Shown: one piece after another, positions 7,740-15,914 of the stretch
Position numbering within the stretch: the stretch's first letter is position 1
Layout of the letters: each line of letters starts with the position of its first letter
Source of the DNA: Paenibacillus sp. FSL K6-1330
GTDB lineage: Bacteria > Bacillota > Bacilli > Paenibacillales > Paenibacillaceae
Assembly (NCBI RefSeq): GCF_037976825.1
Contig: NZ_CP150269.1
Coordinates: 4,477,501-4,541,500 of the forward strand
Direction of reading: 5' to 3'
Length of the DNA: 64,000 nt
Position numbers and translations under genes: made by a program
Notes under the pieces: model-generated
Seen by the model: only the letters and a program-made list of their open reading frames with translations
Told to the model about the DNA's origin: nothing
The model's database searches: none

Positions 7740-8165
7740 TCATATATTCTTCTCGTCATTAAATTCAATACAAAACGGTTGCGTTTCTGGGCTTAAACAG
7801 CACTCAATTCTTTGTCTAAAATCTTTCCATTCAACTTTTTTCAGTGCTTCTTCTATTGAAAAAAAGCCTGACTCCAAGCTCTCTGATGATTGTATTAATT
7901 CTCCACCTATAGGCTTCGCTAAAAATAGTGTATTGCAAATTGAATTTCCTACGTTCTGAAATATTCCACAGAATTTGATGATTTCTATGTCTATCCCTGA
8001 CTCCTCTTTGGTTTCTCTTATGGCTGCTTGACTTAAAGATTCTCCTACTTCAACTTGACCACCAGGCATCTCCCAGCCTCTTCTTGGTCCTTTAATAAGC
8101 AACAATTCGTTCTTTTCATTTATTACAATGGCAGCAGCCGAAACAATATGCTTGGGTGGATTCAT
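7740..8165 (-). CDS. NUDIX hydrolase
   Basis: A 141-residue protein with an intact Nudix box (GGQVEVGESLSQAAIRETKE then ESGI, residues about 35-58), the Mg-binding loop for hydrolysis of nucleoside diphosphate-linked substrates. The N-terminal strand HIVSAAAIVINEKNELLLIK is standard. Substrate unknown. ATG with AAGGAGAG upstream. Part of the cassette-like array, with attC-like spacers on both sides. Confidence 0.88.
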   Translation of the reverse strand: MNPPKHIVSAAAIVINEKNELLLIKGPRRGWEMPGGQVEVGESLSQAAIRETKEESGIDIEIIKFCGIFQNVGNSICNTLFLAKPIGGELIQSSESLESGFFSIEEALKKVEWKDFRQRIECCLSPETQPFCIEFNDEKNI

Positions 8166-8241
8166 AAAAGTCTCTCCTTAGTCGTTTGATGTAATTATGA
8201 TCTAAGGTATTTTTGTTTCTAAATGCTCTTTCACAGGTTTC

Positions 8242-8416
8242 ACCTAACTTTCTTGTATTCACGACGTCGATCTCCCTTAGATCGTTCCTATCTTAGGGAG
8301 ATCGATGTGTCCAACTGATTCCGTTCCCTATTATCTGAGCTCGCTCCGGGCGAATCCTCTTCAACCCCGGCCGGACCAAGGGGCATTTGCCCCGATGCGT
8401 GAATATGGTGTTGTAT
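8242..8416 (-). repeat. Cassette spacer C, attC-like, after the DUF1963 gene
   Basis: Outer inverted arms TATTCACG (8256-8263) and CGTGAATA (8398-8405) are perfect. The distal end carries GTTAGGT on the minus strand (8248-8242), a perfect match to attC R' (GTTRRRY), and the proximal end ATACAAC (8416-8410). An internal 15-pair hairpin (8268-8304, one mismatch) adds bulk. ACCAAGGGGC and GCCCCGATGCGTGAA link it to spacers A, E1, E2 and G. Confidence 0.55.
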
Positions 8417-8450
8417 GACGTACTCAACTTCTGTGAGACTCTTAAACCAA

Positions 8451-9272
8451 CTAAGTGCCCACTCGACTAGTCATAATGTGATCAAAATTCAGATTTATTA
8501 AATCCTCTTTCTTAATAAAGAAATATAAAAGACCTGATAAATCCCACTCCATCCCAATATCGCTATCAGAGTCACATTGGAATAATAGCGTTTCAGTTAA
8601 TGGATAACTACCAAATTGTAAAGTATCTATGTGTCCAAGAAATCTATATCCTATTCCTAGACTATACTTATCTAAAAATTCCGGTCTAAACTTAGACCAG
8701 TACAATTCGAGGGTCTCTTTATCAAGGATTATCTGATTATCTTGTAGATAATCGGAATCTGGAATCGTTAACTCTACATTGAAATTTACCGAACAGCTCT
8801 CAAAAATTTGGACTCCGCTTAATTCATTTGATGCAGTAACTCTCTGTAGCTGTGAGGTTGTTGGATGGTATAGAACCTTTCCATTCTTATATTGATCAAA
8901 ATCAAACTCTGGGTCTTCATACCATATTTCATCGTTATAAACATAAAAGAAATATAACACGCCTTCCCTCAGATATTTCTCGTTAAAAGACTGCATTGGT
9001 AATTCACTCAAGTTAATTTGAGCTAAAAATGACATGGGTATGTCTCTCCAATGCGGCCAAGAAAAAGATGAGGGTACATCGGGACTCCCCCCAATCTTAC
9101 TTTTGCCAATCTCAATGTTAATTTCTGCTGTCGGTACGGGTGTTAAAAAAATGCCCGGTTCAATCAATGGCTTAAAGGCATCCCAATAATTTCCTAACCC
9201 CGAATCTGTAAATAATTCTTTGATATCATTATAATTTGCTGGACCTATGTATGTGGGCGAGACATCTGACAT
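8451..9272 (-). CDS. DUF1963 (YwqG-like) protein
   Basis: About 273 residues with the DUF1963 pattern: GKSKIGGSPDVPSSFSWP, PMSFLAQINLSEL, the strand LYFFYVYND, and a C-terminal LFQCDSDSDIGMEWDLSGLL, as in B. subtilis YwqG. Function of the family is unknown. I prefer the ATG at 9272 with GGAG upstream. An upstream in-frame ATG at 9353 would add a hydrophobic lipoprotein-like leader ending MTSC but has no RBS. It follows the DUF2785 gene closely and probably shares its transcript. Confidence 0.75.
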   Translation of the reverse strand: MSDVSPTYIGPANYNDIKELFTDSGLGNYWDAFKPLIEPGIFLTPVPTAEINIEIGKSKIGGSPDVPSSFSWPHWRDIPMSFLAQINLSELPMQSFNEKYLREGVLYFFYVYNDEIWYEDPEFDFDQYKNGKVLYHPTTSQLQRVTASNELSGVQIFESCSVNFNVELTIPDSDYLQDNQIILDKETLELYWSKFRPEFLDKYSLGIGYRFLGHIDTLQFGSYPLTETLLFQCDSDSDIGMEWDLSGLLYFFIKKEDLINLNFDHIMTSRVGT

Positions 9273-9382
9273 TTTACGTTCACTCTCCGAGTCATGATCA
9301 GAATCATATGTACAACTTGTCATAATATAGATTACGACAATGAAACAAACCATTCGATTTAGCTAGAATTAGACTTGTTTTT

Positions 9383-10195
9383 TTAAAGCTGTTTTAATGT
9401 TTTTATTATTTCATTTGTTATAACTTCAGATCCGCTAATATCCAGTAATTTAAAATAGACACTTCGTAAAAGGTTTTTGGTATTTCCTCTTATAATCTCA
9501 TCTTGAGGATATATTCCCAATCTTTCAAAACCTCCAAGTTGTTGCACCCAATTAATTATAATATCTTTCTTTAGAGTATTACGTTTTACAATTTGAAGAA
9601 CGACTTCGGCTATCCTTTCATCTTCACCGTTTGTAAAATAATAGTTATTAACACAAGCCTTTTCCCCTATCAATTCTAAAATAAACAATATCTGTTTATG
9701 AGAATAATAGGACGAGGCGACGATTGAATCTAAAGCATCAGCCGCATGTGCAATCGAATGTGCCCATCCCTTGTCTAATACATATCCTCTAAAATCCTTT
9801 TCAAGTTCAAAATATAAAGTCACTCTAGAGTATATATATTCATAATCCGTTTCAGTTAAATAATTGGAGATATCGTTGTAATGTAAAGCAAGTGGTATGA
9901 ACAATACTGAAAAAGAACGCGTAAATACGGTATCTTGATCGTTATCCCCAATTCCATAGAATAAATGATCATCATCTAAGGTAACGTATAATACTTTTCT
10001 TACTGTTTCTATACTTAGTTCTTGATTCATTATCCATTTACTTAAAGTTCCATAAATGAGTTGATCCCTTAATTCCTCATCGATCGACCCAATGTGTTGA
10101 ATCATTTCTTGAACTACTTGATCAATATCTGTTCCCTCAGGAACCTTATAATTATTATCTCTTACATCTCTCAGAAAGCTTTTAATGTTGTTCAT
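9383..10195 (-). CDS. DUF2785 family protein
   Basis: A 270-residue, mainly helical cytosolic protein. The diagnostic stretch is a RSFSVLFIPLALHYND helix followed by EKDFRGYVLDKGWAHSIAHA (about 138-157), typical of DUF2785. The conserved RGY, W and His residues suggest an active or ligand-binding site, but no activity is established to my knowledge. ATG preceded by AAAAGGAGAAA. It lies between spacer E1 and the DUF1963 gene without a spacer between the two, suggesting a two-gene cassette or a lost spacer. Confidence 0.75.
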   Translation of the reverse strand: MNNIKSFLRDVRDNNYKVPEGTDIDQVVQEMIQHIGSIDEELRDQLIYGTLSKWIMNQELSIETVRKVLYVTLDDDHLFYGIGDNDQDTVFTRSFSVLFIPLALHYNDISNYLTETDYEYIYSRVTLYFELEKDFRGYVLDKGWAHSIAHAADALDSIVASSYYSHKQILFILELIGEKACVNNYYFTNGEDERIAEVVLQIVKRNTLKKDIIINWVQQLGGFERLGIYPQDEIIRGNTKNLLRSVYFKLLDISGSEVITNEIIKTLKQL

Positions 10196-10220
10196 TTTTT
10201 TCTCCTTTTGTTTAGGGGTT

Positions 10221-10301
10221 CAGGTACTAAGGTTGCGATATCTCCATCAGGAATACAGGATCGGGAAGCTATTTGCCCTGCTCGGGAACGTAATGTTAGA
10301 C
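10221..10301 (-). repeat. Cassette spacer E1, attC-like, after the 55-residue ORF
   Basis: On the minus strand it opens with GTCTAACATTACGTTC (10301-10286), which matches both the consensus R'' box RYYYAAC and the following L'' region of classical attC sites (for example the GTCTAACAATTCGTTC end of aadA cassettes). It starts 21 bases after the stop of the 55-codon ORF. The 3' end is less clear (CTTAGTACC near 10233-10225). Confidence 0.55.
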
Positions 10302-10322
10302 GATTTTATTAACCTTGATTCA

Positions 10323-10490
10323 TTAACTGTCAAATAATCCTATGTATCGTTTTTCTAATTCCTTATTAAATAAATCTATAGGTCTAAAATATTCTCGTTG
10401 ATTATTTAGATCTATCGATTTGTAAACTCTATCATTATTCCATCTATTTAAATCATTATAATTATCAAATTCTTTTCTTACTTCCTGCAT
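10323..10490 (-). CDS. Small 55-residue protein of unknown function
   Basis: ATG at 10490, GGAG 13 bases upstream, TAA at 10323-10325. The product is charged and soluble (MQEVRKEFDNYNDLNRW near the start, PIDLFNKELEKRYIG near the end), without membrane segments. I do not recognise it. Its codon use and AT richness match the neighbouring array genes, and it is bracketed by attC-like spacers E1 and E2, exactly where a cassette gene should be. This is the best evidence that it is real. Confidence 0.6.
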   Translation of the reverse strand: MQEVRKEFDNYNDLNRWNNDRVYKSIDLNNQREYFRPIDLFNKELEKRYIGLFDS

Positions 10491-10510
10491 GATTAGAACA
10501 CACTCCTATT

Positions 10511-10597
10511 GTTAGTTGTTGTATAAACAGCTTCCTCGAAGTCTCTCCAACAGCCCACGGGCGTCAGCATGCCCGCTGCGTAAACGCATTGTTATGC
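10511..10597 (-). repeat. Cassette spacer E2, attC-like, after satA
   Basis: Minus strand begins GCATAACAATGCGTTTACGC (10597-10578), resembling the R''-L'' end of attC sites, contains an inner hairpin CGGGC/GCCCG (10558-10575) and ends near AACTAAC (10517-10511). It starts 39 bases after the satA stop. GCCCGCTGCGTAAACGC relates it to spacers B and C. Confidence 0.55.
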
Positions 10598-10635
10598 GAT
10601 TCCCTTGCCCATCTTCCAAACTGCTTCAACCTTTA

Positions 10636-11163
10636 TCAATCTTCAAATTTGTTATACCAGAATACTGCTTTTTCATTAGCTGTCGGAAATTTTGAATAAA
10701 GCATATTATCAACTCCACCGATAATAAAATTGTTCTTGGAGTAAAACCTACATGCTGAAATATTAACATCTTGAGTTTCGAGCATAAGACCGATAAGTTT
10801 ATTCTCCTTTGCCCATTCAATTGCTTTCTCTAGTAGTATTTTCCCAATCCCTTTGTTTCTCCAATTCTTTGCAACAGCGATATCTTCTAATAAAGCATAG
10901 CCATTCCAATGAGTACTAAGTTGTATTTGGCCTACACAATTATTGTCAACATAGTAGAAGTAGACAGCTTTTTTATCGTTATCTATATAAATTACGTCGA
11001 TGTCTTCATTGTCATATCCCTTAGTATATTGTTCAGAGAATAGTTCTTCCGTGTAAGTCCAAATATCGTCTTCGTATTTAGGAATTATCCTTCCGAATAC
11101 TGTCAATTCTTCATTAGCCTTATTAAAATCCTCTATATTTTCATGTGTCATTTTAATAATCAT
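10636..11163 (-). CDS. satA: Streptothricin N-acetyltransferase (SatA-like GNAT)
   Basis: A 175-residue GNAT enzyme whose whole length follows the SatA/Sat4 family: N-terminal MIIKMTHENIEDFNKANEEL, IIPKYEDDIWTYTEEL, acetyl-CoA loop EDIAVAKNWRNKGIGK, then GLMLETQDVNISACRFYSKN and ending NEKAVFWYNKF. These enzymes acetylate the beta-lysine amino group of streptothricin and confer resistance. ATG with AAGGAGAT upstream; no lesion seen. It lies inside the cassette-like array, a notable parallel to sat genes carried in classical integrons. Confidence 0.85.
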   Translation of the reverse strand: MIIKMTHENIEDFNKANEELTVFGRIIPKYEDDIWTYTEELFSEQYTKGYDNEDIDVIYIDNDKKAVYFYYVDNNCVGQIQLSTHWNGYALLEDIAVAKNWRNKGIGKILLEKAIEWAKENKLIGLMLETQDVNISACRFYSKNNFIIGGVDNMLYSKFPTANEKAVFWYNKFED

Positions 11164-11185
11164 AATCCCAAGTATCTCCTTAGAT

Positions 11186-11233
11186 AGTTTACGTTTACTC
11201 AGATTTGCAAGGGAGTCGTAACTGCGGTTAGGG
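11186..11233 (-). repeat. Cassette spacer F, short, after the broken GNAT gene
   Basis: Minus strand starts CCCTAAC (11233-11227), close to the R'' box, followed by AGTTACG (11223-11217) that pairs with CGTAAACT (11193-11186). At about 50 bp it is the shortest spacer. It starts 40 bases after the end of the upstream gene and stops just before the satA RBS. Confidence 0.4.
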
Positions 11234-11273
11234 AGTTGAATATGGTTGCTGAGTCCGCTTCTTCGAAATGCTG

Positions 11274-12162
11274 CTAATACATCTCGTCGGGCGGTCTACT
11301 CAATCGGCTGTCCGGTCTATAATATTTAGTTACGATATGGTACAAGGATTTTTCCTTGAAGCCGAGACTCTCGTACAGCGTTTTCGCAGGATTGCCTTTG
11401 ACTACCTCAAGCTTAACGATCTTTTCACCACGATGCATCATCTCATTCAAAAGAAATGAGACGAAGGCTTTACCGTATCCACGAGATTGCATCTGGCCGA
11501 ACGGCCACCTGACGCAGCTCACAGCCGTCAATAACTCCACATGCCGCTATTTCACCATCGATATCCATTACAAATCTGTTGTTTCTATCTTTCAAAAAAT
11601 GATTCCGTTCCCATTCTGAAGGAGCAATATAATACGATGGGAGAATACCAACTCGTTCACGCATTTTGTAAAAAGCCATTTCGCGAATAACATGCCACAC
11701 AGGATAATCATCATCTTCATACTGCCTGATAGGAAAATGACTTTCAGGAAGAATTTCTCCTTCACGCACCATGATATAAGAAGAATGAAGTATATGGTAA
11801 CCGTTCTTACATACAAATTGCAGAGAAGACCGATCGCCGTCCATACATGCACCAATCGAACGTTCGACTGCCTCGTATTGATTAAGTAATTGTTCTGCGT
11901 TTTCAATAAGCTTGCTACCGATGCCTTTTCCTCTATATTCCTTTCTTACAAAGATTGTCATCTCGGTTCCTCTCCCCTTAAAACCGCTAAAGGAGAGAAA
12001 TCCCACGGTCACATTGTTGTAACAAGCAACAAATATACCTTCAGGAAAATTGATTTCGGTCTCCAGAAACTTTTCCTTAAAGTATTCATCCCCAAACAAC
12101 ATGGCTTGGATAGCGGATATATCCCTTTCGGGTTTGTAGGGTTCTATTATTAGATTCTCCAC
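11274..12162 (-). pseudogene. Two-domain GNAT acetyltransferase gene broken by a frameshift
   Basis: Two reading frames together encode a tandem GNAT. The first domain (about 1-135) has the acetyl-CoA loop VRKEYRGKGIGSKLIE. The second begins near residue 143 and continues to VAVRPD, where the frame is lost. The other frame resumes at once with QSRGYGKAFVSFLLNEM and ends with ESLGFKEKSLYHIV. A 2-base deletion near 11489-11493 (VRPD-M-QSRGYGKA expected) explains it. The start is a GTG at 12162 with AAGGA upstream. Loss of the second acetyl-CoA loop from the main product should inactivate that domain; the first may still fold. Confidence 0.8.
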
Positions 12163-12223
12163 CTCGATAATCCTTTCAATTAATAGGGAGGTAACATCAC
12201 CGTTTTGTGTGTTTTATCCCCTC

Positions 12224-12327
12224 GTTATAATCATGACATCAATGTATCGCCTGAATCCTATTCCTCGAACCATCTACGTCGACCAAGGGGCGAATGCCTC
12301 GCAGTAGGAATGTCATGTGAGTTGATG
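12224..12327 (-). repeat. Cassette spacer G, attC-like, after the second NUDIX gene
   Basis: Perfect outer arms CATGACAT (12232-12239) and ATGTCATG (12310-12317) enclose about 70 bases containing ACCAAGGGGC, shared with spacers A and C. GTTATAA (plus strand) lies at 12224-12230 beside the distal arm. It starts about 30 bases after the NUDIX stop. Confidence 0.5.
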
Positions 12328-12355
12328 TAATTGCCATCTCCAAAATACCGTTAAA

Positions 12356-12817
12356 TCATGTTTCCCTTATATGTACTTCTTTCTCTCCATCTTCCCAAAC
12401 CACATGAATTTCGAATGTCCCATCTTGGAAAAAGAAGGGCATTCTTCTTCTGATAGATTGTTGCATAGGTAAATGTTCTAAATCTGAAATCTTCACCCAC
12501 TCTGGTATACCTTCTGTGAAATCCGACAATAATTCTCCAGAAAAATCGTTTGTTAAGTAATTTAAAATAATGTGTCTATCATTGGCTTCTTCATTTACAT
12601 ACTCATAGATCCCTTTAAACCTCAGATTTTTAACAATAAGTCCTGTTTCTTCTTTTACTTCTCTGATCGCACCTTCAATTGGACTTTCAGGAAATTCCAA
12701 TTTACCTCCAGGAGCAATATATCCCTTAAAATTATCATGGGTTCTATTAAGCATTAAAACCCTATCCTCATCTTGCACCATACATAGAGTCCACATCTTA
12801 TAATTTACATCTTTCAT
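12356..12817 (-). CDS. NUDIX hydrolase, MutT/8-oxo-dGTP diphosphatase type
   Basis: A 153-residue protein with a full Nudix box (GGKLEFPESPIEGAIREVKE then ETGL). The start MWTLCMVQDEDRVLMLNR and the tail WVKISDLEHLPM resemble MutT/MutX-type 8-oxo-dGTP diphosphatases, though specificity cannot be fixed from sequence. ATG with GAGGTG upstream. It is the first gene, in transcription order, of the cassette-like array. Confidence 0.85.
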   Translation of the reverse strand: MKDVNYKMWTLCMVQDEDRVLMLNRTHDNFKGYIAPGGKLEFPESPIEGAIREVKEETGLIVKNLRFKGIYEYVNEEANDRHIILNYLTNDFSGELLSDFTEGIPEWVKISDLEHLPMQQSIRRRMPFFFQDGTFEIHVVWEDGEKEVHIRET

Positions 12818-13028
12818 AATTCACCTCATCGATATAACTTCTTCGCAAAAGTAAACGGATTGATCAGGTAATTTCATATTCTCAGCTACTCCATTTATGT
12901 ATTCAATATCTCCTCTTTATCTGATAATTTCATAACGTCAAATCCATCTTCATTGTGCATTCGCTCCTCTGCCGTCTGACTGGTTATTTTCGCCTATCAT
13001 ACCATAATCATCTATCACGAGACATGAC
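12818..13028. other. Intergenic region upstream of the cassette-like array
   Basis: Probably holds the promoter of the array. A small minus-strand frame (MHNEDGFDVMKLSDKEE, ATG near 12962 with GAGGAG upstream) runs about 21 codons. After a one-base frame change it would continue (DIEYINGVAENMKLP) to a TGA next to the NUDIX start. This looks like a decayed small gene. No integrase or attI-like site was recognised. Confidence 0.3.
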
Positions 13029-13058
13029 AAAAAAAGACCAGAAACGAACTCCTGGTCC
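13029..13058 (-). terminator. Terminator of the radical SAM gene
   Basis: Minus strand: GACCAG and CTGGTC pair around GAG-TTCG-TTT and are followed by seven T. It lies about 70 bases after the stop at 13131. Confidence 0.85.
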
Positions 13059-13130
13059 TGGCCTAAACCTATCATAATCTATCTAATCCATAGATCACGC
13101 ATCATCTTCTCAAACTTGCTAACCTAAACC

Positions 13131-13958
13131 TTAAGGTTCAAAACCCTTCTGGCTCACAAACAACTGCTCCTCCGGAAACTCCCTGCTAAATCGGTCATAG
13201 ACCACCTGATAAGCAGCTGGATCGTACCATTCGTGCTCCCCAAGCTCCTCGTACAGAGCCTGAACCGGCAGTCTTTTTGTACGTTTCCCGCCACTGCCAT
13301 CCCCCATAAAATAATCGTCGATGCACACGCGAGTCACGAGCGGCCGCAGGATCTGTGGGAAAGCCTCCGTGCTCGGAAGCACGGGTGCAATCGCTGCTTG
13401 AACGGGAATTCCTGCGTCTCTCAGGAGTGCCAGGACTTTCAGTCTCGCTTGGATCGGCGGGGCTGATGGCGTAAAATGCTTGCGCATCTCATCACGGTCC
13501 GTCTCGACCGTCATGCTTACCCGCACGCGTTCTCCTAACTGCTGCAGCAGATCAATATCCCGCCGGACCAACGGACTGCGTGTCTGTACGAGCAGAAAAT
13601 CCGGCGGTTCGCTGACCATCACCTCAAGCAATGCACGAGTCACTTCTTCCTTGGCCTCAACCGACTGGTAAGGATCGGTGCTGGAAGACATGAAAATCGT
13701 GACGGGTCCCTTGGACTTGGCACGCTTCAGTTCTTTACGCAGGATGGCAGCAGACTCGAGTTTAACGTCAACCCAGCTCCCCCATTCCTGATTGCGGAAT
13801 ATCGATACCGGCATTTGCCGGACATAGCAGTAAGAACAAGCGAAGGTGCAACCCGTATACGGGTTCAATGTATGGCTGTATCCATTCAGGAATCCCGTTC
13901 CTTTATTGAGCAGGGTCTTCGGCGTTTTATAGAGCACTTCTTGTTTCACCTCGGACAC
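13131..13958 (-). CDS. SPL-like (Rv2578c-type) radical SAM protein
   Basis: A 275-residue radical SAM enzyme. The 4Fe-4S motif CTFACSYC (CxxxxxCxxC spacing CTFACSYCYV, about residues 37-46) follows YSHTLNPYTG, the usual start of the spore photoproduct lyase-like/Rv2578c group. SSSTDPYQSVE and the RVSMTVETD strand belong to the same fold. The reaction of this subgroup is not firmly known; its place beside alkylation-repair genes fits a nucleic-acid role. Start is a GTG at 13958 (GAAATGGG upstream) or a GTG three codons later; no ATG is in frame. Confidence 0.82.
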   Translation of the reverse strand: MSEVKQEVLYKTPKTLLNKGTGFLNGYSHTLNPYTGCTFACSYCYVRQMPVSIFRNQEWGSWVDVKLESAAILRKELKRAKSKGPVTIFMSSSTDPYQSVEAKEEVTRALLEVMVSEPPDFLLVQTRSPLVRRDIDLLQQLGERVRVSMTVETDRDEMRKHFTPSAPPIQARLKVLALLRDAGIPVQAAIAPVLPSTEAFPQILRPLVTRVCIDDYFMGDGSGGKRTKRLPVQALYEELGEHEWYDPAAYQVVYDRFSREFPEEQLFVSQKGFEP

Positions 13959-14035
13959 CCCATTTCTACACTTTCTTCTATTATACTATTTCTCTCCTCA
14001 CAACCCATAATGAATGAGTAAACACACGCGCCCCT

Positions 14036-14749
14036 CTACTTTGCATCATGAAAAATAATCCCGAGGCTGTATCTGGTACCCGACGTAATCGTGCTGACGC
14101 CATGCCGGAGCGTGGTCCGGTAATACCCCCGTGTTCCCTGAACGGGACGATGGTTGGTCGGAAAGATCAACCCCGCTCCTTGTTCCAAGGTGATTACATG
14201 GCCCCGGCTCTGTGCCCGCGGCCGCTGCTCGATAAGCAGAAACTCTCCTCCCGAATAATCGACTTCCTTCTCATTCAGAACAAACACCACTTGAAACGGG
14301 AAAAATTCATCTCCGTACAAATCCTGATGCAAGCAATTATAGCCGCCCTCTTCATATTTCAAAATCAACGGCGTCGAACGCTTTTGCCCCTGAGCATGGC
14401 ACATCTCAAGAAACTCATCCAAGCTCGCCGGATACCTCTTCTCATGTCCAAGCTGCGTCAACCAACGGTTAGCCGTCAGCGCAAGCTCTGGATAGAAGCC
14501 TTCCCGAAGCTGCTGCAGCGATTCTGGCAGCGGAGCTTGATAATACTTGTACTCTCCGAGCCCGAACCGGTGCCGAGCCATATTGATCGTGCTTCGAAAC
14601 CGATCCTCTTCCGAATAGGTGTTGATAATCTCTGTACACTCTTCAGAGAGCAGCAGCTTTGGTAGGACAGCATATCCCTGTTCATCCAAAGCTCCTTGTA
14701 TCCCCGTCCAATCGAGCCCTGCTATGCGTTGCGGCAATGAATTAGGCAT
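14036..14749 (-). CDS. 2OG-Fe(II) oxygenase, third gene of the ada operon
   Basis: A 237-residue iron/2-oxoglutarate dioxygenase. The HxD iron motif is in NCLHQDLYGDEFFPFQ, the distal His in TTLRHGVS, and the 2OG-binding Arg in GTRYSLGIIF. The start overlaps the adaB stop by 8 bases, so the three genes adaA-adaB-this one form an operon. Association with methyltransferases suggests an AlkB-like oxidative demethylase of DNA or a related repair role, but it is not a classical AlkB sequence, so this is inference. Confidence 0.8.
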   Translation of the reverse strand: MPNSLPQRIAGLDWTGIQGALDEQGYAVLPKLLLSEECTEIINTYSEEDRFRSTINMARHRFGLGEYKYYQAPLPESLQQLREGFYPELALTANRWLTQLGHEKRYPASLDEFLEMCHAQGQKRSTPLILKYEEGGYNCLHQDLYGDEFFPFQVVFVLNEKEVDYSGGEFLLIEQRPRAQSRGHVITLEQGAGLIFPTNHRPVQGTRGYYRTTLRHGVSTITSGTRYSLGIIFHDAK

Positions 14750-15290
14750 AATTCATCGTCTCCCTCATCCTGGCTCGCTCACCCTCAAGCTCCAGCAGCC
14801 GGGTCTTCATGGCAAGCCCCCCGCGATACCCCGTCAATGCGCCGCTTTTGCCAATTACCCGATGACAAGGAACTGTTATCAGCAGCGGATTAGCCCCAAT
14901 AGCCGCTCCTACAGCTCGAACTGCTGCCGGCTTTCCGATCTGGTTGGCGATGTCAGAATACGTAAAAGTCTGCCCATACGGGATCTGGCATAGCGCATTC
15001 CATACCGCCATCTGAAAAGCGGTCCCCTTGTAATCCAAAGCCAACTCAAACCGATCGCGTGTCCCCTGAAAATACTCCATCATCTCGGCGGCATATGGCT
15101 GCATAGCTTCATCATTCTGCACGATTTCACAGCCAGGGAATTTTGCTTGTACCCAGTCCTCCAACTCTGTTAAAGGCTTATCCTGTGATCCGACGTAGCA
15201 TAATCCCTGCTCCGTGGCCGCGATGTATACACTCCAGTTATCATGGCGCAGTTGAGTCCAGTTAATGGTAATCGAATGATTGGATTTCAT
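14742..15290 (-). CDS. adaB: Methylated-DNA--protein-cysteine methyltransferase
   Basis: A 182-residue O6-methylguanine-DNA methyltransferase with the active-site PCHRVIG (Cys accepts the methyl group irreversibly), the helix-turn-helix YGQTFTYSDIANQIG, and the Asn/Arg-hinge segment AVRAVGAAIGANP. The ATG at 15290 is chosen for its GGAGGTG; an upstream GTG lacks that. The start lies inside adaA (29-base overlap), showing translational coupling. It repairs O6-alkylguanine, as in B. subtilis AdaB. Confidence 0.93.
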   Translation of the reverse strand: MKSNHSITINWTQLRHDNWSVYIAATEQGLCYVGSQDKPLTELEDWVQAKFPGCEIVQNDEAMQPYAAEMMEYFQGTRDRFELALDYKGTAFQMAVWNALCQIPYGQTFTYSDIANQIGKPAAVRAVGAAIGANPLLITVPCHRVIGKSGALTGYRGGLAMKTRLLELEGERARMRETMNYA

Positions 15291-15873
15291 GATCGTGCAC
15301 CTCCGCACTCGTATTTTTTAAATATTGCCCGCGATAGCTAAGGGGGGTCATCCCCGTTTTCTTCTTAAACAGCGTGATAAAATAAGCCGTGTTCTCCATG
15401 CCCACTTTATGGCCGATATCCGAGATCGCCAAGCTGGAATTCGTCAGGAGCTCCTTGGCCTTGCCGATCCGGTAATCCTGAATGTATTCCATCGGGGTCT
15501 GACCTTTGACACGCTTAAATATCCGGTGTAGATGGTACGGACTGCCGTGGCTCACATCGGCCAATACATCAAGCGACAAATGATCCATGTAGTGTGTATC
15601 GATATACTCGGTGACAAGTTCAATCCATTCGTGGTCCGGCAGACGTTCTCCCGTCGGCTTGCACCTTTTGCATGGCCGGAAACGCTCAGCTTTCGCTTCA
15701 TCCGCTGATTGAAACACGCGCACATTTTCAAACTTCGGGGGTCTGGATTTACAGGATGGTCTGCAGAAGATCTTTGTTGTCTGCACCGCATAGAAAAACT
15801 TGCCGTCACTGTCCTTGTCGTTGTTGATAATGGCCTGCCACTGGGCTTCGGTCGGTTGTATTCGGTTTGCCAC
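15262..15873 (-). CDS. adaA: AdaA: methyl-sensing transcriptional activator
   Basis: A 203-residue protein combining an Ada zinc-binding N-terminal domain (FCRPSCKSRPP and RPCKRCKP, four Zn-binding cysteines, the first being the methylphosphotriester acceptor) with an AraC-type double helix-turn-helix (about 95-190). When methylated on Cys it activates the ada regulon. It is divergent from alkA and heads the operon with adaB and the 2OG oxygenase, as in Bacillus. Likely start ATG or GTG with GGAGGTGAG upstream. Confidence 0.93.
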   Translation of the reverse strand: MANRIQPTEAQWQAIINNDKDSDGKFFYAVQTTKIFCRPSCKSRPPKFENVRVFQSADEAKAERFRPCKRCKPTGERLPDHEWIELVTEYIDTHYMDHLSLDVLADVSHGSPYHLHRIFKRVKGQTPMEYIQDYRIGKAKELLTNSSLAISDIGHKVGMENTAYFITLFKKKTGMTPLSYRGQYLKNTSAEVHDHEIQSFDYH

Positions 15874-15914
15874 GTATCCTCACCTCCGCTAACATTATAA
15901 CCACAGGATAATCC

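Noticed and set aside
12830..12962. Small gene before the second NUDIX gene
   Set aside because: The 21-codon frame needs a frame change to continue; listed only as a possible remnant.
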